A program made the translations under genes and the position numbers. From the NCBI GenBank assembly GCA_026393835.1, contig JAPKZK010000097.1, forward strand, positions 1 through 57,347: 57,347 nt of DNA. Direction: 5' to 3'. Below are positions 26,435 through 35,151 of this stretch, one piece after another (the first letter of the stretch is position 1; each line of letters starts with the position of its first letter). This DNA comes from Candidatus Aminicenantota bacterium. Its GTDB lineage: Bacteria; Acidobacteriota; Aminicenantia; UBA2199. The notes beneath the pieces were generated by a model. The model saw nothing but the letters and a program-made list of their open reading frames with translations, had not been told where the DNA came from and searched no databases.

Positions 26435-27004
26435 TTATCTTAACTCTACTTTTTCGGAGTAACATCTCCGGCATACGGAAACATACTTGTCATTGCCGCC
26501 GATCTCGATTTGCGGTCCGTCATTCACGGGATGACCGTCCTTGTATTTGATTAACATGGTGGCCTTCTTGTGACAATGCCAACATACGGCTTTTACTTCC
26601 TCGATCTTGTCGGAAAACAATAACAACGCTTCACTGCCGGAAAATAAACGGTTGCGATAATCGTTTTTTAAACCGTAAACTATCACCGGGATATTTAACC
26701 GGTCCACTACATGGGTCAACCGAATCACCTGCTCCCGCGTCAAAAACTGTCCTTCATCGATCAAAATACAATCGGGCCTGATTTCCTCGGCTCTCTTATA
26801 CACATCGGTGCGACTGTCGAAAATAACCGCCTCCCGCTGAAACCCCATCCGGGAAGTGATTTTACCTTTGCCGAACCGGTCGTCGATGGCCGGGGTAAAA
26901 AGTAATACCGTCTTGTTCTGCTCTTCGTAATTGTGCGCGATCTTTAAAATCTCTGTGGATTTTCCTGCATTCATTGTCGAATATCGAAAATACAATTGTG
27001 CCAT
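26435..27004 (-). CDS. tdk: Thymidine kinase
   Basis: This 189-residue type II thymidine kinase has Walker A (TMNAGKSTEIL), the CILIDEGQFL Walker B, VIVYGLKNDYRN lasso region and a zinc site from CWHC and CRRC. Its start abuts the 5'-nucleotidase stop, indicating coupling. Confidence 0.96.
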   Translation of the reverse strand: MAQLYFRYSTMNAGKSTEILKIAHNYEEQNKTVLLFTPAIDDRFGKGKITSRMGFQREAVIFDSRTDVYKRAEEIRPDCILIDEGQFLTREQVIRLTHVVDRLNIPVIVYGLKNDYRNRLFSGSEALLLFSDKIEEVKAVCWHCHKKATMLIKYKDGHPVNDGPQIEIGGNDKYVSVCRRCYSEKVELR

Positions 27005-28500
27005 TATTCATTCACCTCTTTTTCATGCGTCCGTATTTTTTTAATATTTTTACATACATCCCCTCCTTTTTGGAGATAATCGATCAGGAGCGGTGCGAGA
27101 AGTGTTTTAAGCGCTTTACCGGGGTCCCGGTGCGTAAACGTATACCTGGCGGCAATGTAATCGTTTATGCCGACCTTATACGTTTTACTCTCATCCAATA
27201 AATTACCGACTTCATCTCTTAATTCAATATCCTTTACTTTAAACGGTTTTCCCGGTTCCGTACCCGGCGTTACCAGGACTGTGTATTCGATGCCGGATAC
27301 CTTGAGATCAAAGCCGTTCTCTTTCCGGTAAGTATGTTGGAGAAGAGTTTTAATCTCAGCCGGGGTCATTTCAAAAAGTACGATATCGTTGTCAAAGGGC
27401 AGCATTTTATAGATATTTTTCAACCGGACCTCCGGACCTAACCGGTCAAGACGGATTCCACCCTGGTTGTGAAACGCCATATCCAACTGATCGATATTCC
27501 TGACGGCATCCGTAATCAGGTTTCCCAGTTCGTCTGGGCCAAAGAGTTCCATAGGTAGGGTAGTAATGATTCGATTGAATTCCGGGTTATCGTTGAATTT
27601 AGTAATCATGGCTTTTATTTCAGGATCTTCAACGGCGAGAGACGCCACGTCGATCAATTCGCCTTTTTTACCGGTGATTTTTCCATTAGTCACGGTCAAT
27701 TCGATGCGGCCCAGGAATTTCGCATTACTCCCGGCCTGGGTAATCAGTACGCCGTTGGTTTCTTTGGGGTCCCGGATAGTCGTGTGGCTGTGTCCGCCGA
27801 CAATAATATCCAGTTCGGGTATTTTTTGGGCCAACACTTCATCGCCGTCAGCGCCAAGGTGAGTAAGGGCGATAAAGATATTGCTTTTTTTCTTTAAATA
27901 ACGGTATTGTTGGGCGGCGTCGATGCCGTCGGAAAACGCCAGACCTTTGAGTTTGCTGGGATGGGTAGAGGGGATATGGGAATCTTTCTCGGTTTGAATC
28001 ACTCCCAGGACAGCGATTTTGGTTCCTTTTTTTGTTTTTAAAATCACATACGGTTTGGGTTGGGGCAGGATGGCGCCCCCGCCCTCTCCGGGTACGACTT
28101 TCACATTGGCGCAAATCATGGGGTAACGGGCTTTCTTCATGGCGTCTTTAAGAATTTCCTGGCCGTAATCGAACTCATGGTTTCCCAGTTCCAGGACATT
28201 GACTTTCAAGCGGTTCAGCAGTTGCAGTATGGGTTCGCCTTTGGGTATGTATTGGTCCACCACGGGGTTGCCGCTGAAATTATCGCCGGCGTTCATGAAA
28301 AATACATTGGGATTCTTTTTTCTTTCATTATCGATCACCGTGGCGATTTTGGCAAAGTTATCGATCTGGGCATGGATATCGTTCATATGGAAGATGACGA
28401 TGGTTTCGCTCCTGGATGCGCCAAAAACAAGCGTTGAGAAAAACAGCCCGGCGATAAAAACAATAAGAAATGCCGTGAAAATATGTTTTTTTATATTCAT
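27004..28500 (-). CDS. Periplasmic 5'-nucleotidase / UshA-like metallophosphatase
   Basis: This 498-residue protein has an N-terminal signal peptide (KKHIFTAFLIVFIAGLFFS). The metallophosphatase domain has HMNDIHAQIDNF, MNAGDNFSGNP, ELGNHEFDYG and VGGHSHTTI metal-binding motifs. The C-terminal 5'-nucleotidase domain has FHNQGGIRLD and KMLPFDNDIVLFEM. It should release nucleosides from nucleotides outside the inner membrane, feeding the NupC transporter of the same cluster. It overlaps the upstream small gene by 4 nt. Confidence 0.93.
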   Translation of the reverse strand: MNIKKHIFTAFLIVFIAGLFFSTLVFGASRSETIVIFHMNDIHAQIDNFAKIATVIDNERKKNPNVFFMNAGDNFSGNPVVDQYIPKGEPILQLLNRLKVNVLELGNHEFDYGQEILKDAMKKARYPMICANVKVVPGEGGGAILPQPKPYVILKTKKGTKIAVLGVIQTEKDSHIPSTHPSKLKGLAFSDGIDAAQQYRYLKKKSNIFIALTHLGADGDEVLAQKIPELDIIVGGHSHTTIRDPKETNGVLITQAGSNAKFLGRIELTVTNGKITGKKGELIDVASLAVEDPEIKAMITKFNDNPEFNRIITTLPMELFGPDELGNLITDAVRNIDQLDMAFHNQGGIRLDRLGPEVRLKNIYKMLPFDNDIVLFEMTPAEIKTLLQHTYRKENGFDLKVSGIEYTVLVTPGTEPGKPFKVKDIELRDEVGNLLDESKTYKVGINDYIAARYTFTHRDPGKALKTLLAPLLIDYLQKGGDVCKNIKKIRTHEKEVNE

Positions 28501-28718
28501 GATAGGTCTCCTGTTTTTTTATCCTGGGATAGGGTATACAAACGCTGACCGTCGGAAACTTCACCGTCCAGGTCTACGTGGTTGTCATTTTTGTCGATGA
28601 TAATAATTTCCCCGCAGAGGGCCGACCGGTATTTTTCGTGCGAATATTTCAATATCACGTCCTGAACCCTGGCGCCGGCGAAGATTTCAATTACATTATC
28701 ATTTATTAGAACGGTCAT
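28497..28718 (-). CDS. Small beta-grasp-like protein heading the salvage cluster
   Basis: This is a 73-residue protein with no signal. The pattern TVLINDNVIEIFAGARVQDVIL ... EIIIIDKNDNHVDLDGEVSDGQRLYTL resembles a MoaD/ThiS/TGS-like beta-grasp fold, but it lacks a C-terminal GG. The 4-nt overlap with the nucleotidase gene supports translation and a linked role. The function is not recognised. Confidence 0.65.
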   Translation of the reverse strand: MTVLINDNVIEIFAGARVQDVILKYSHEKYRSALCGEIIIIDKNDNHVDLDGEVSDGQRLYTLSQDKKTGDLS

Positions 28719-28776
28719 GTTGTTTCCTTAGAGGGTATATTATAGTTTCCCCGGTCAGAAAAGTCAAAAGAAAATG

Positions 28777-28833
28777 AAAAGTTTTGGGAAGTCCAGAAAC
28801 CCTTTTTCAAAAGGGTTTCTGGCCGCCGGAGGC
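28777..28833. repeat. Dispersed palindromic element B
   Basis: AAAAGTTTTGGGAAGTCC is followed by stem AGAAACCCTTTT / AAAAGGGTTTCT and the end GGCCGCCGGAGGC. It lies immediately beyond the stop of the phosphotransferase gene. Confidence 0.8.
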
Positions 28834-28839
28834 ATTTTC

Positions 28840-29748
28840 TTAAAAATCGAACAACTCCTGGTTTAAAAATCTGTCAAACAATGGATTCTCAAGAACGTAC
28901 CCGACGGTTCGGTTGATATATTTTTCATAAGTCAAATTCTTCTTGACCATGACCTGGTAACCGAATGTACCCAGGGCTTTGATATTTCGCTGCAAAGCGG
29001 TCAGATAGAATTGTTCTTCATCCATAATCATGCCGTTTTTTTCCAGGCAATCGATAAAAAAGGGTCTTAATAATTTTAAGTCCAGGTACGCATCGAAAGC
29101 AATAGAGACCGGGTCATAGAACGCCGTCGCCCGCAAGGAATCCTGGAAATCCACCAGGTAGATATCATCTTTATAAAAGAGCATGTTGCGGGTGTGAAAA
29201 TCCCTGTGGGCAAAAGTGTTTACCGGGCCGATGGTTTCCACCATGGCGTGGAGTTGATGACGCAGTTCTTCCAGGTTGATCCGCCGGGAAGAATAATTCC
29301 CGGCAAAATGGCTAACAAAAAAATCCATTTCCCATTTCATGCGCGCCGTATCCAGGACCGCGGCCGTATGTTCCAGGGGAATACGCGATAATTGCATCGT
29401 GATCCGGGCAATTTTCTCCAGGGCTTTTTCCCTTTTTCCCTCCCGCAGCCACGAGAAAGCTTTTTGCGCCCGGATCTTGCCCAGGTCTTGCTGCAGGATA
29501 ATGCGGTGGTCGATGATTTCTTTGATGGCCGGGACTTTCAAGCCATATTCATTATAAAGGGTAGTCAGCCGGGCGATGCGTTCGGTTTCCTCTTTATTTT
29601 CTTCCGGGTAGACCATGGCCATCAGGGTGTATTTATCCAGGTGAAGCCTGAAAAAAGACCGATTCGAAGCTTCTCGCTTTATCGGCTGGATTTTCCTTAT
29701 ACTACCCAGGTGTTGCAGTCTGGATTCCAGGTACTTTTTCATTTCCAT
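28840..29748 (-). CDS. Aminoglycoside phosphotransferase-family kinase (AmgK-like)
   Basis: This 302-residue APH-fold small-molecule kinase carries the catalytic loop FAHRDFHTRNMLFY and the metal-binding IYLVDFQDSLRATAFYDP. The N-lobe has KREASNRSFFRLHL, as in sugar kinases such as AmgK (N-acetylmuramate kinase) used in peptidoglycan recycling. Substrate assignment is inference. A 13-bp repeat tract lies upstream between it and the TPR gene. Confidence 0.8.
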   Translation of the reverse strand: MEMKKYLESRLQHLGSIRKIQPIKREASNRSFFRLHLDKYTLMAMVYPEENKEETERIARLTTLYNEYGLKVPAIKEIIDHRIILQQDLGKIRAQKAFSWLREGKREKALEKIARITMQLSRIPLEHTAAVLDTARMKWEMDFFVSHFAGNYSSRRINLEELRHQLHAMVETIGPVNTFAHRDFHTRNMLFYKDDIYLVDFQDSLRATAFYDPVSIAFDAYLDLKLLRPFFIDCLEKNGMIMDEEQFYLTALQRNIKALGTFGYQVMVKKNLTYEKYINRTVGYVLENPLFDRFLNQELFDF

Positions 29749-29756
29749 TTTAAATC

Positions 29757-29813
29757 ACTCATTTCAATTACTCACTTCAATTACTCATTTCAATTACTCA
29801 TTTCAATTACTCA
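29757..29813. repeat. 13-bp tandem repeat, four units
   Basis: TCATTTCAATTAC repeats four times with one T/C change (TCACTTCAATTAC) and a partial fifth. It lies in the 78-bp gap between two minus-strand genes. Confidence 0.85.
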
Positions 29814-29826
29814 CGCCTGTCGGCGG

Positions 29827-30492
29827 CTAATCTTTGTTAAAAATACGTTTGAGCAGCGAGGGTTGTTTTTCCCCCTCATGGTGAAACAATTGCGGCATTT
29901 TATCCATTATTTCTCTAAGTCTGAAAGCAATTTCCCTACGGGAAGGGTTCAGGCGTTTTGCCGATTCAAACATGGCCAGCGCCTTTTTGAGTTCCCCGGC
30001 TTTTAGATAATTTTCCCCCAGGTAGAACCAGCCGTCGTCGCTCTGGGGGTCGATATCGACGGCCTCTAAGAAATATTTTTCAGCCGCGTAATAATTTTTT
30101 AGCTTCATCAATAAAATGCCCATATAGAGCAGGACCAGTACATCCTTTTTGTCAAGCCGGTGGGCTTCCTGGAATTTCTCCATGGCTTTCATATAATCCC
30201 GGTTAATGATAAAGTAAAGGCCCTGGTTAAAGTGGAACTTTACGATCTGGTCCTGGGGGTAGAAATTTAAATCCGTGCTTTCGGACTGCGAATAATATTT
30301 TAGCAGGGTGATATAGGATTTATAATACCTATTAAAATCTCTTTCCAGGTGTTCATCGCCCAGGATGACTGCCTGGAAACGGCCTTGTGTGGTTTTAGCC
30401 AGGTAGGAGGCCCTTATGTCCGCCAGTGAGGCGTCTTCCCTTAAGCCCAGGGCCACCAGGGCTGCTTTTAATAATTCGTCATCCATTATCAT
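29827..30492 (-). CDS. TPR protein
   Basis: This is a 221-residue cytoplasmic protein. The N-terminal 85 residues are a helical, DnaJ-less region (DDELLKAALVALGLREDASL). TPRs follow: FHFNQGLYFIINRDYMKAMEKFQEAHRLDKK, VLLYMGILLMKLKNYYAAEKYFLEAVDIDPQ and GWFYLGENYLKAGELKKALAMFESAKRLNP. A scaffolding role is likely; partners are unknown. It lies 37 bp downstream of coaE. Confidence 0.82.
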   Translation of the reverse strand: MIMDDELLKAALVALGLREDASLADIRASYLAKTTQGRFQAVILGDEHLERDFNRYYKSYITLLKYYSQSESTDLNFYPQDQIVKFHFNQGLYFIINRDYMKAMEKFQEAHRLDKKDVLVLLYMGILLMKLKNYYAAEKYFLEAVDIDPQSDDGWFYLGENYLKAGELKKALAMFESAKRLNPSRREIAFRLREIMDKMPQLFHHEGEKQPSLLKRIFNKD

Positions 30493-30529
30493 TTTTTTAT
30501 TTTTCCCCAGGTGTTTATTTTATCATAAA

Positions 30530-31144
30530 TCATAACATTTTTAAATCCTTTTTTAGCAGGTGAAAAGTTTCCAGGGTTTGGGTCCTGGTATTTTCGATTG
30601 CGCCGGAGGTATCGATGGTATAGTGGGCGACTTTCAGTTTTTCGCTTAAGGGGAACTGGGCTTTTATCCTTTTTTCCGCTTCTTCCGGATCGATGTTGTC
30701 TCTTTTCATCAGGCGAGCGGTTTGTTCTTCCGGGGAGGTATAGGCGATGATGATTTTATCGAATTCCTTATAAATCCCGGCTTCCACCAGCAGGGCGGAT
30801 TCGTAAATAAAAAAATCATATACGTTGGCTTGTTCCAGGCTTTTAACCAGGTCTTCGCGGGCGGCTTTCACCAGCGGGTGGACCATTTTATTGCAGAAAT
30901 TTCGTTTTTCAGCGTCTTCGAAAAGGATGTGGGTAAATTTTTCTTTTTTCAGGCCGTTTTTTTTGTCGAAGATATCTTCGCCGAAGGCATTTACCAGTTC
31001 TTTGAGGATAGGGGAGTTGGGGGTGAAGATGATATTTTTGGCCAGGTCGTCTGCCCGTATGGTGTAGCAGCCCAGTTCCCGGAAGATTTCCAGGATCAGG
31101 CTTTTGCCTGTGCAAATGCCGCCGCTCAGTCCAATCTTATACAT
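30530..31144 (-). CDS. coaE: Dephospho-CoA kinase
   Basis: This 204-residue enzyme performs the last step of CoA synthesis. P-loop GLSGGICTGKSLI replaces the usual GGIGSGKS. IRADDLAKNIIF, VHPLVKAAREDL and ESALLVEAGIYKEFDKIIIAY are typical. It is the first gene of a minus-strand run with the TPR and phosphotransferase genes. Confidence 0.92.
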   Translation of the reverse strand: MYKIGLSGGICTGKSLILEIFRELGCYTIRADDLAKNIIFTPNSPILKELVNAFGEDIFDKKNGLKKEKFTHILFEDAEKRNFCNKMVHPLVKAAREDLVKSLEQANVYDFFIYESALLVEAGIYKEFDKIIIAYTSPEEQTARLMKRDNIDPEEAEKRIKAQFPLSEKLKVAHYTIDTSGAIENTRTQTLETFHLLKKDLKML

Positions 31145-31213
31145 AATTCCTCGTCGTATTCATGCCCTGGATTTTATTCTATGATGGATGAATTGTCAAG
31201 AGTTGAAAAGAGG

Positions 31214-31242
31214 TTGCAATAGTTTTTATTTTATGCTATAAA
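31214..31242 (+). promoter_or_regulatory. Predicted promoter for SMC/OLD-like ATPase gene
   Basis: TTGCAA (31214-31219), 17-bp spacer, TATAAA (31237-31242), about 70 nt before the ATG. Confidence 0.5.
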
Positions 31243-31312
31243 CAATGAAATGGATAAAAGATACGTAAATCGCGGCAGCGAGATTTTTGCAATAAAGTCA
31301 GCGGAGTAAAGC

Positions 31313-32497
31313 ATGAAATCATTAACATTGAAAAATATCGGGCCGATAACCCAGGCAAATATTAATTTCGGCGACCTAACCGTTTTTGTCGGTGGACAGG
31401 CCATGGGGAAAAGCATTACCATGGAAATGGTTAAGCTGATCGAAGATGCGGGATATATTCGCTTTAGAATGGAGGACTTCGGACTGGACTGCTCAAAGCC
31501 GGAAAAACTCTTTTCAAATTATTTTGGCGCCGGCAAAGATAAAATATGGGCCGAAGGCAAATCTGAAATTACCTGGGATGGGAAAAAAATCACCCGGCGG
31601 GAAATATTCGCCAAAAATAGAGTTAGAGCGATGAAAACATTCTATATCCCCGCTCAGCGCGTTGTGGTTATCGATAAAGGATGGCCCACTCCATTTCAGA
31701 GCTTCGATTCTATGTATCCGTTCGTTACCAGGGAATTTAGCGAAATCATCAGGACTTTTATGGATATGTCATTTTCAAAGGAAGAAGGGAAAATATTCCC
31801 CCAGGATAATCGATTGCGAAAAGAATTACGCGAAGGCATTGAAGAGACTATTTTCAGAAATCAAACGATTCATCTGAAAGCGAATGAGCAGAATCGGAAA
31901 ATGGTGATGTTAAAAACAGGGAATGACATTGAACTCCCGATAACAACCTGGTCTACCGGCCAGCGCGAATTTATCCCCTTGCTTGCCGGTATCTATTACT
32001 GTCTTCCTCCTGCCAGGGTTTCTCAGAAGAACAAAATCACACGGGTTATTATAGAAGAAATGGAGATGGGTCTTCATCCCAGTGCGATTATCAGTGTGAT
32101 GCTGCTGGTGATGGAATTGCTCAACCGGGATTACCAGGTCATCCTCTCAACCCATTCGCCGACGGTGCTCGACCTGGTCTGGGCGTTGGTTGAAATGCAA
32201 ACAAATAAAGCAGATACAAAATATTTTAAAAAATTATTTAATTTAAGCGGTACGTCGAACTATCCGAATGACCTGGCAAGGGAAATAATGAAGAAGGTTA
32301 TTAGGGTCAATTATTTTAAGGAGACACCCGAAGGTGTTTCTACCGTGGATATATCGAAACTTGACCCGGGCAGCGATTCACCCGACGAATGGGGATGGGG
32401 GGGATTATCGGAATTCAGCGGAAAAATTGCGGATATCGTTGGTGCAGTACAAACGTCTAACAAAGACAAACATACGGATAAAGGAAGTGATTTTTGA
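31313..32497 (+). CDS. SMC/OLD-like AAA ATPase (AAA_15/AAA_21 type)
   Basis: This 394-residue ABC-class ATPase without coiled coils starts with KSLTLKNIGPITQANINFGD, typical of RecF/SMC/OLD heads. Walker A is VGGQAMGKS at residues 26-34. The signature helix is TWSTGQREF, Walker B is VIIEEMEMGLHP and the switch His is in LSTHSPTVLD. No TOPRIM nuclease domain follows. Such stand-alone ATPases are often half of two-gene phage defence systems, but that role is inferred here. CGGAG lies in front of the ATG. The next gene, 127 bp on, has its own promoter. Confidence 0.82.
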   Translation: MKSLTLKNIGPITQANINFGDLTVFVGGQAMGKSITMEMVKLIEDAGYIRFRMEDFGLDCSKPEKLFSNYFGAGKDKIWAEGKSEITWDGKKITRREIFAKNRVRAMKTFYIPAQRVVVIDKGWPTPFQSFDSMYPFVTREFSEIIRTFMDMSFSKEEGKIFPQDNRLRKELREGIEETIFRNQTIHLKANEQNRKMVMLKTGNDIELPITTWSTGQREFIPLLAGIYYCLPPARVSQKNKITRVIIEEMEMGLHPSAIISVMLLVMELLNRDYQVILSTHSPTVLDLVWALVEMQTNKADTKYFKKLFNLSGTSNYPNDLAREIMKKVIRVNYFKETPEGVSTVDISKLDPGSDSPDEWGWGGLSEFSGKIADIVGAVQTSNKDKHTDKGSDF

Positions 32498-32557
32498 CCG
32501 TGATTTGAATTCTGTTTAGATGCTTTATGACTCGCCTCCAGGTCCAGGGAGAAAAAA

Positions 32558-32577
32558 TTTGGCTGTTCCCTAATCAC
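32558..32577. repeat. TTTGACTGTCCC-type short repeat, variant
   Basis: TTTGGCTGTTCCCTAAT here corresponds to TTTGACTGTCCCCTAAT at 43976. It sits just before the promoter of the Schlafen-like gene. Confidence 0.5.
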
Positions 32578-32580
32578 CCC

Positions 32581-32609
32581 TTGAAATAACCGGGGATTTT
32601 CCTTATAAT
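32581..32609 (+). promoter_or_regulatory. Predicted promoter for Schlafen-like gene
   Basis: TTGAAA (32581-32586), 17-bp spacer, TATAAT (32604-32609); the ATG follows at 32625, leaving almost no leader. Confidence 0.65.
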
Positions 32610-32624
32610 ACAATATTAACTAAG

Positions 32625-33959
32625 ATGCTGGACAAAATGAAGAAAAATATTAAAGGATCGATGACCCAAAGCGGCTTGCCCATTAACCTGGAAAGCTTGA
32701 TACACCGCCGCATAATCGAAAATGACCGGGTGGAATTCAAAGCCGGCTGGAATGAAAAAATAAAAGAGTCGGTCATACGATCGGTATGCGCTTTTGCCAA
32801 CGACCTCTTGAATAATAACGGCGGATATATTATTCTCGGTATCGAGGAGGCAAATAACGGCAGCCTGGTATTACCCCCAGCCGGCCTTGATGAATTGAAT
32901 ATCGACCGCATCCAACGAGAAATCATCGGCGCCTGCAAAGGAAATATCTCACCGGTTTATCTTCCCCTTATCTTCATCGAAACATTCCAGGAAAAAACAA
33001 TAATAGTCATTTGGTGCCCCGCAGGAGAAAACCGGCCCTATGAATCGTCGATTCGCAAAGGCGATCGTAAAGCCTATTGGGTGCGCGCCGGAAGCTCCTC
33101 CATCGAAGCGGTAGGCGATATCCGCCGCCAACTCCTCGAACAAACGGCCAAAATTCCCTTTGACGACCGCAGGAGCTTAACCGGCCAGTTCGAGGATATC
33201 TCCCCATTCCTGGTTAAACGATTTCTTACCGATATTCAAAGCGAACTGGCGAAAATGCAACTGTCTGCTGAAGATATTTTCGAAAAACTGCACCTCCTCA
33301 TCCGGGTTAACGGCTTTAAAATTCCCAGGAATGTGGCCCTTATGTTTTTTAATGACGACCCGGAACATTTTTTCAACAGCGCCAGGATCGAAGTGGCCAT
33401 TTTCCCGGAAGACGCCTCCGGCGATTTGATCGAAGAGAAAATTTTCAGGGGCCCTTTCCCCGGGCAAATTCAAACCTGCCTGAATTATTTGCAAGGGCAA
33501 TTCAGTACGATTATCCGCAAAATCCCCGACCAGGCCGAAGCGGAACATATCGTTCCTTATCCTTTTGTCGCCGTCAAAGAAGCATTGGTAAACGCCATTT
33601 ACCACCGAAGCTATGATTCGCAGCCGGAACCCGTGAAAGTCTATCTTTACCCAAACCGTATCGAAATCATTAATTATCCCGGCCCGGTGCAGGGAATCCG
33701 GAAAGAACACTTTCAACTCGAATCCCTACCACCCGTACCTGCCAGGAACCGCCGCATCGGCGATTTCCTGAAAGATTTGCGACTGTCCGAAGCAAGGGGA
33801 ACCGGTATCCCCAAAATTCAATATAATATGAAACTAATCGGCTCACCCCCGGCGAGCTTCGACTTCGATGACGACCGGACTTATTTTCGCGTCATACTCC
33901 CGGTTAATCCCCACTTTGTGGAAATAAAGAAGAACCCCCAATTCGATATTTACAAATAG
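32625..33959 (+). CDS. Schlafen AlbA_2 domain and HATPase_c_4 protein
   Basis: This is a 444-residue cytoplasmic protein. Residues about 18-150 form an AlbA_2/Schlafen domain: HRRIIENDRVEFKAGWN, SVCAFANDLLNNNGGYIILGIEE and KAYWVRAGSSSIEA. The C-terminal part is the RecG-like HATPase_c_4 segment: VAVKEALVNAIYHRSY, IEIINYPGPVQG and EARGTGIPKIQ. Proteins of this architecture are annotated as transcriptional regulators or helicase-like, and are frequent in defence islands. Start could be 32625 or the ATG at 32637. The nearby ATPase gene in the same direction may be a functional partner. Confidence 0.85.
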   Translation: MLDKMKKNIKGSMTQSGLPINLESLIHRRIIENDRVEFKAGWNEKIKESVIRSVCAFANDLLNNNGGYIILGIEEANNGSLVLPPAGLDELNIDRIQREIIGACKGNISPVYLPLIFIETFQEKTIIVIWCPAGENRPYESSIRKGDRKAYWVRAGSSSIEAVGDIRRQLLEQTAKIPFDDRRSLTGQFEDISPFLVKRFLTDIQSELAKMQLSAEDIFEKLHLLIRVNGFKIPRNVALMFFNDDPEHFFNSARIEVAIFPEDASGDLIEEKIFRGPFPGQIQTCLNYLQGQFSTIIRKIPDQAEAEHIVPYPFVAVKEALVNAIYHRSYDSQPEPVKVYLYPNRIEIINYPGPVQGIRKEHFQLESLPPVPARNRRIGDFLKDLRLSEARGTGIPKIQYNMKLIGSPPASFDFDDDRTYFRVILPVNPHFVEIKKNPQFDIYK

Positions 33960-33972
33960 CCACTTTTTTTTC

Positions 33973-34001
33973 TTGCACATTTTCCCCGGATATGGTATAG
34001 A
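33973..34001 (+). promoter_or_regulatory. Predicted promoter for AraC-type HTH gene
   Basis: TTGCAC (33973-33978), 17-bp spacer, TATAGA (33996-34001), just after the Schlafen-like stop codon. Confidence 0.5.
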
Positions 34002-34047
34002 ATACTTCTAAATAAAAACGTCTTTAAAAAGAAAATGGGCATAACAC

Positions 34048-34476
34048 ATGAAAGGAAAATATTTTACAGAAAAGATACTGGAATTTGCTTTCAACAGCAA
34101 ACCGGGAGATTGCCGATTCCTGACCGTCAAATATCAGGCGCAAAAATACGGGGTATCGATTCCCTACCTCTCCGCTCTCTACAAAAAAAATCACGATATG
34201 AACCTGAAAGATATCCTCATCGGGATCAAAGGCATGCATGGCATCCATTTACTGTCAAAGAAAAAAAAACTCCCGATTAAGGAGATTGCCGGGATACTGG
34301 ATTTTAGAAGCGTGCATGGGTTTGAAAAAATGTTCAAACGACTCTACGGCATCACGCCCTTCGATTACCGGTTTCGGGTCACTGTTATCGACAAGATTAT
34401 CCGTGCAACCCAAAAAAGGGAAAGTGAAAAATTGAAAAACACCCGATTGCCGTTTCCCGCCTCAAAACGCCAATGA
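34048..34476 (+). CDS. Stand-alone AraC-type HTH DNA-binding protein
   Basis: This 142-residue protein consists of an AraC/XylS double HTH with no ligand-binding domain. The first HTH contains VKYQAQKYGVSIPYLSALYKK, and the second IKEIAGILDFRSVHGFEKMFKR followed by the family's YGITPFDYR. The C-terminus is a basic tail. It probably regulates neighbouring genes; the strong promoter at 34552 directly downstream is a natural candidate target. Confidence 0.83.
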   Translation: MKGKYFTEKILEFAFNSKPGDCRFLTVKYQAQKYGVSIPYLSALYKKNHDMNLKDILIGIKGMHGIHLLSKKKKLPIKEIAGILDFRSVHGFEKMFKRLYGITPFDYRFRVTVIDKIIRATQKRESEKLKNTRLPFPASKRQ

Positions 34477-34551
34477 TGTAATTTATTTGCTATTAAAATC
34501 AATGATATCGCTATTTTTCATTGATTTATCGGCAAAAAACCAAAAAAATAT

Positions 34552-34580
34552 TTGACATAGACTATTTTTATCAGTAGAAT
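34552..34580 (+). promoter_or_regulatory. Strong predicted promoter for repeat-array operon
   Basis: Consensus TTGACA (34552-34557), 17-bp spacer, TAGAAT (34575-34580). The region before it is AT-rich. It would drive the repeat array, the unknown gene at 35152 and the XRE gene. Confidence 0.7.
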
Positions 34581-34640
34581 GACGCCTTGCATTAAACCCT
34601 CGAATGAGGAAATGAAATATAAATTAAAAAATGAAGAAAT

Positions 34641-35150
34641 ATGGTAGATATGATCAAAAAACAGGTAAAAGTGTTGCGTGCCATGCATTTTGTGTCCGAG
34701 TTCACGGACTTTTCCCTTAAAAAAATGGCGCGTTCGCTCAAGGAAATGACGTATTCACTCAAAAAAATGACGTATCCACTATATGAAATGGCGTATTCGC
34801 CACATAAGTTGATGGATTCGCTCAAAAAAATGATGTATTCGCACCGGGATGTCGTCCGTACGGTCCCGCTTAATGTAAAAATTGCGTACAGATCATTTTT
34901 TTGTGCGAATACGCCATTTCCCGGTGCGGATACGTCATTTCCCGGCGCGAATACGCCTCGCTTTTTAGTGAATACGCGACATTTTGTGGTGAATACGCCT
35001 CGTTATGTAGGGGATACGCCTTTCCCCGGTGCGGATACGCCTCATTTTTTGCGGGATCAGTCATTTCCAGGGATGAAAGCAACTCATTTTAAGTCAAATA
35101 TGCAAGAAAATATAAGTAAGATAAAAAACTTCTTGAAGGAGATAAACTAA
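34641..35150 (+). CDS. Possible heptad-repeat protein spanning both repeat half-arrays
   Basis: A 169-codon frame runs from a promoter-proximal ATG to 2 nt before the next gene. Its first half encodes heptads of the type MTYSLKK and MAYSPHK. Its second half, because the repeats are inverted there, encodes ANTPFPG-like heptads. The minus strand of the right half encodes the MAYSHKK/MTYPHRE heptad instead. The ribosome site is weak, though the last 25 codons (NMQENISKIKNFLKEIN end) look protein-like. It may be a real but fast-evolving protein or a transcribed structured RNA. No known family is recognised. Confidence 0.35.
   Translation: MVDMIKKQVKVLRAMHFVSEFTDFSLKKMARSLKEMTYSLKKMTYPLYEMAYSPHKLMDSLKKMMYSHRDVVRTVPLNVKIAYRSFFCANTPFPGADTSFPGANTPRFLVNTRHFVVNTPRYVGDTPFPGADTPHFLRDQSFPGMKATHFKSNMQENISKIKNFLKEIN
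34725..34850 (+). repeat. Left half-array: six 21-bp units, forward
   Basis: Six contiguous 21-bp units with core ATGRCGTATTCRC and a variable A-rich end; a degenerate unit precedes them. The units share their core with the reverse complement of the right half-array. Confidence 0.88.
34903..35070 (-). repeat. Right half-array: eight 21-bp units, inverted
   Basis: Eight contiguous 21-bp units (GTGCGAATACGCCATTTCCCG type); a degenerate ninth unit precedes at 34882. The reverse complement (ATGGCGTATTCGC core) matches the left half-array. The 52-bp spacer between halves contains only the degenerate unit and GTCGTCCGTACGGTCCCG. Confidence 0.88.
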
Positions 35151-35151
35151 A

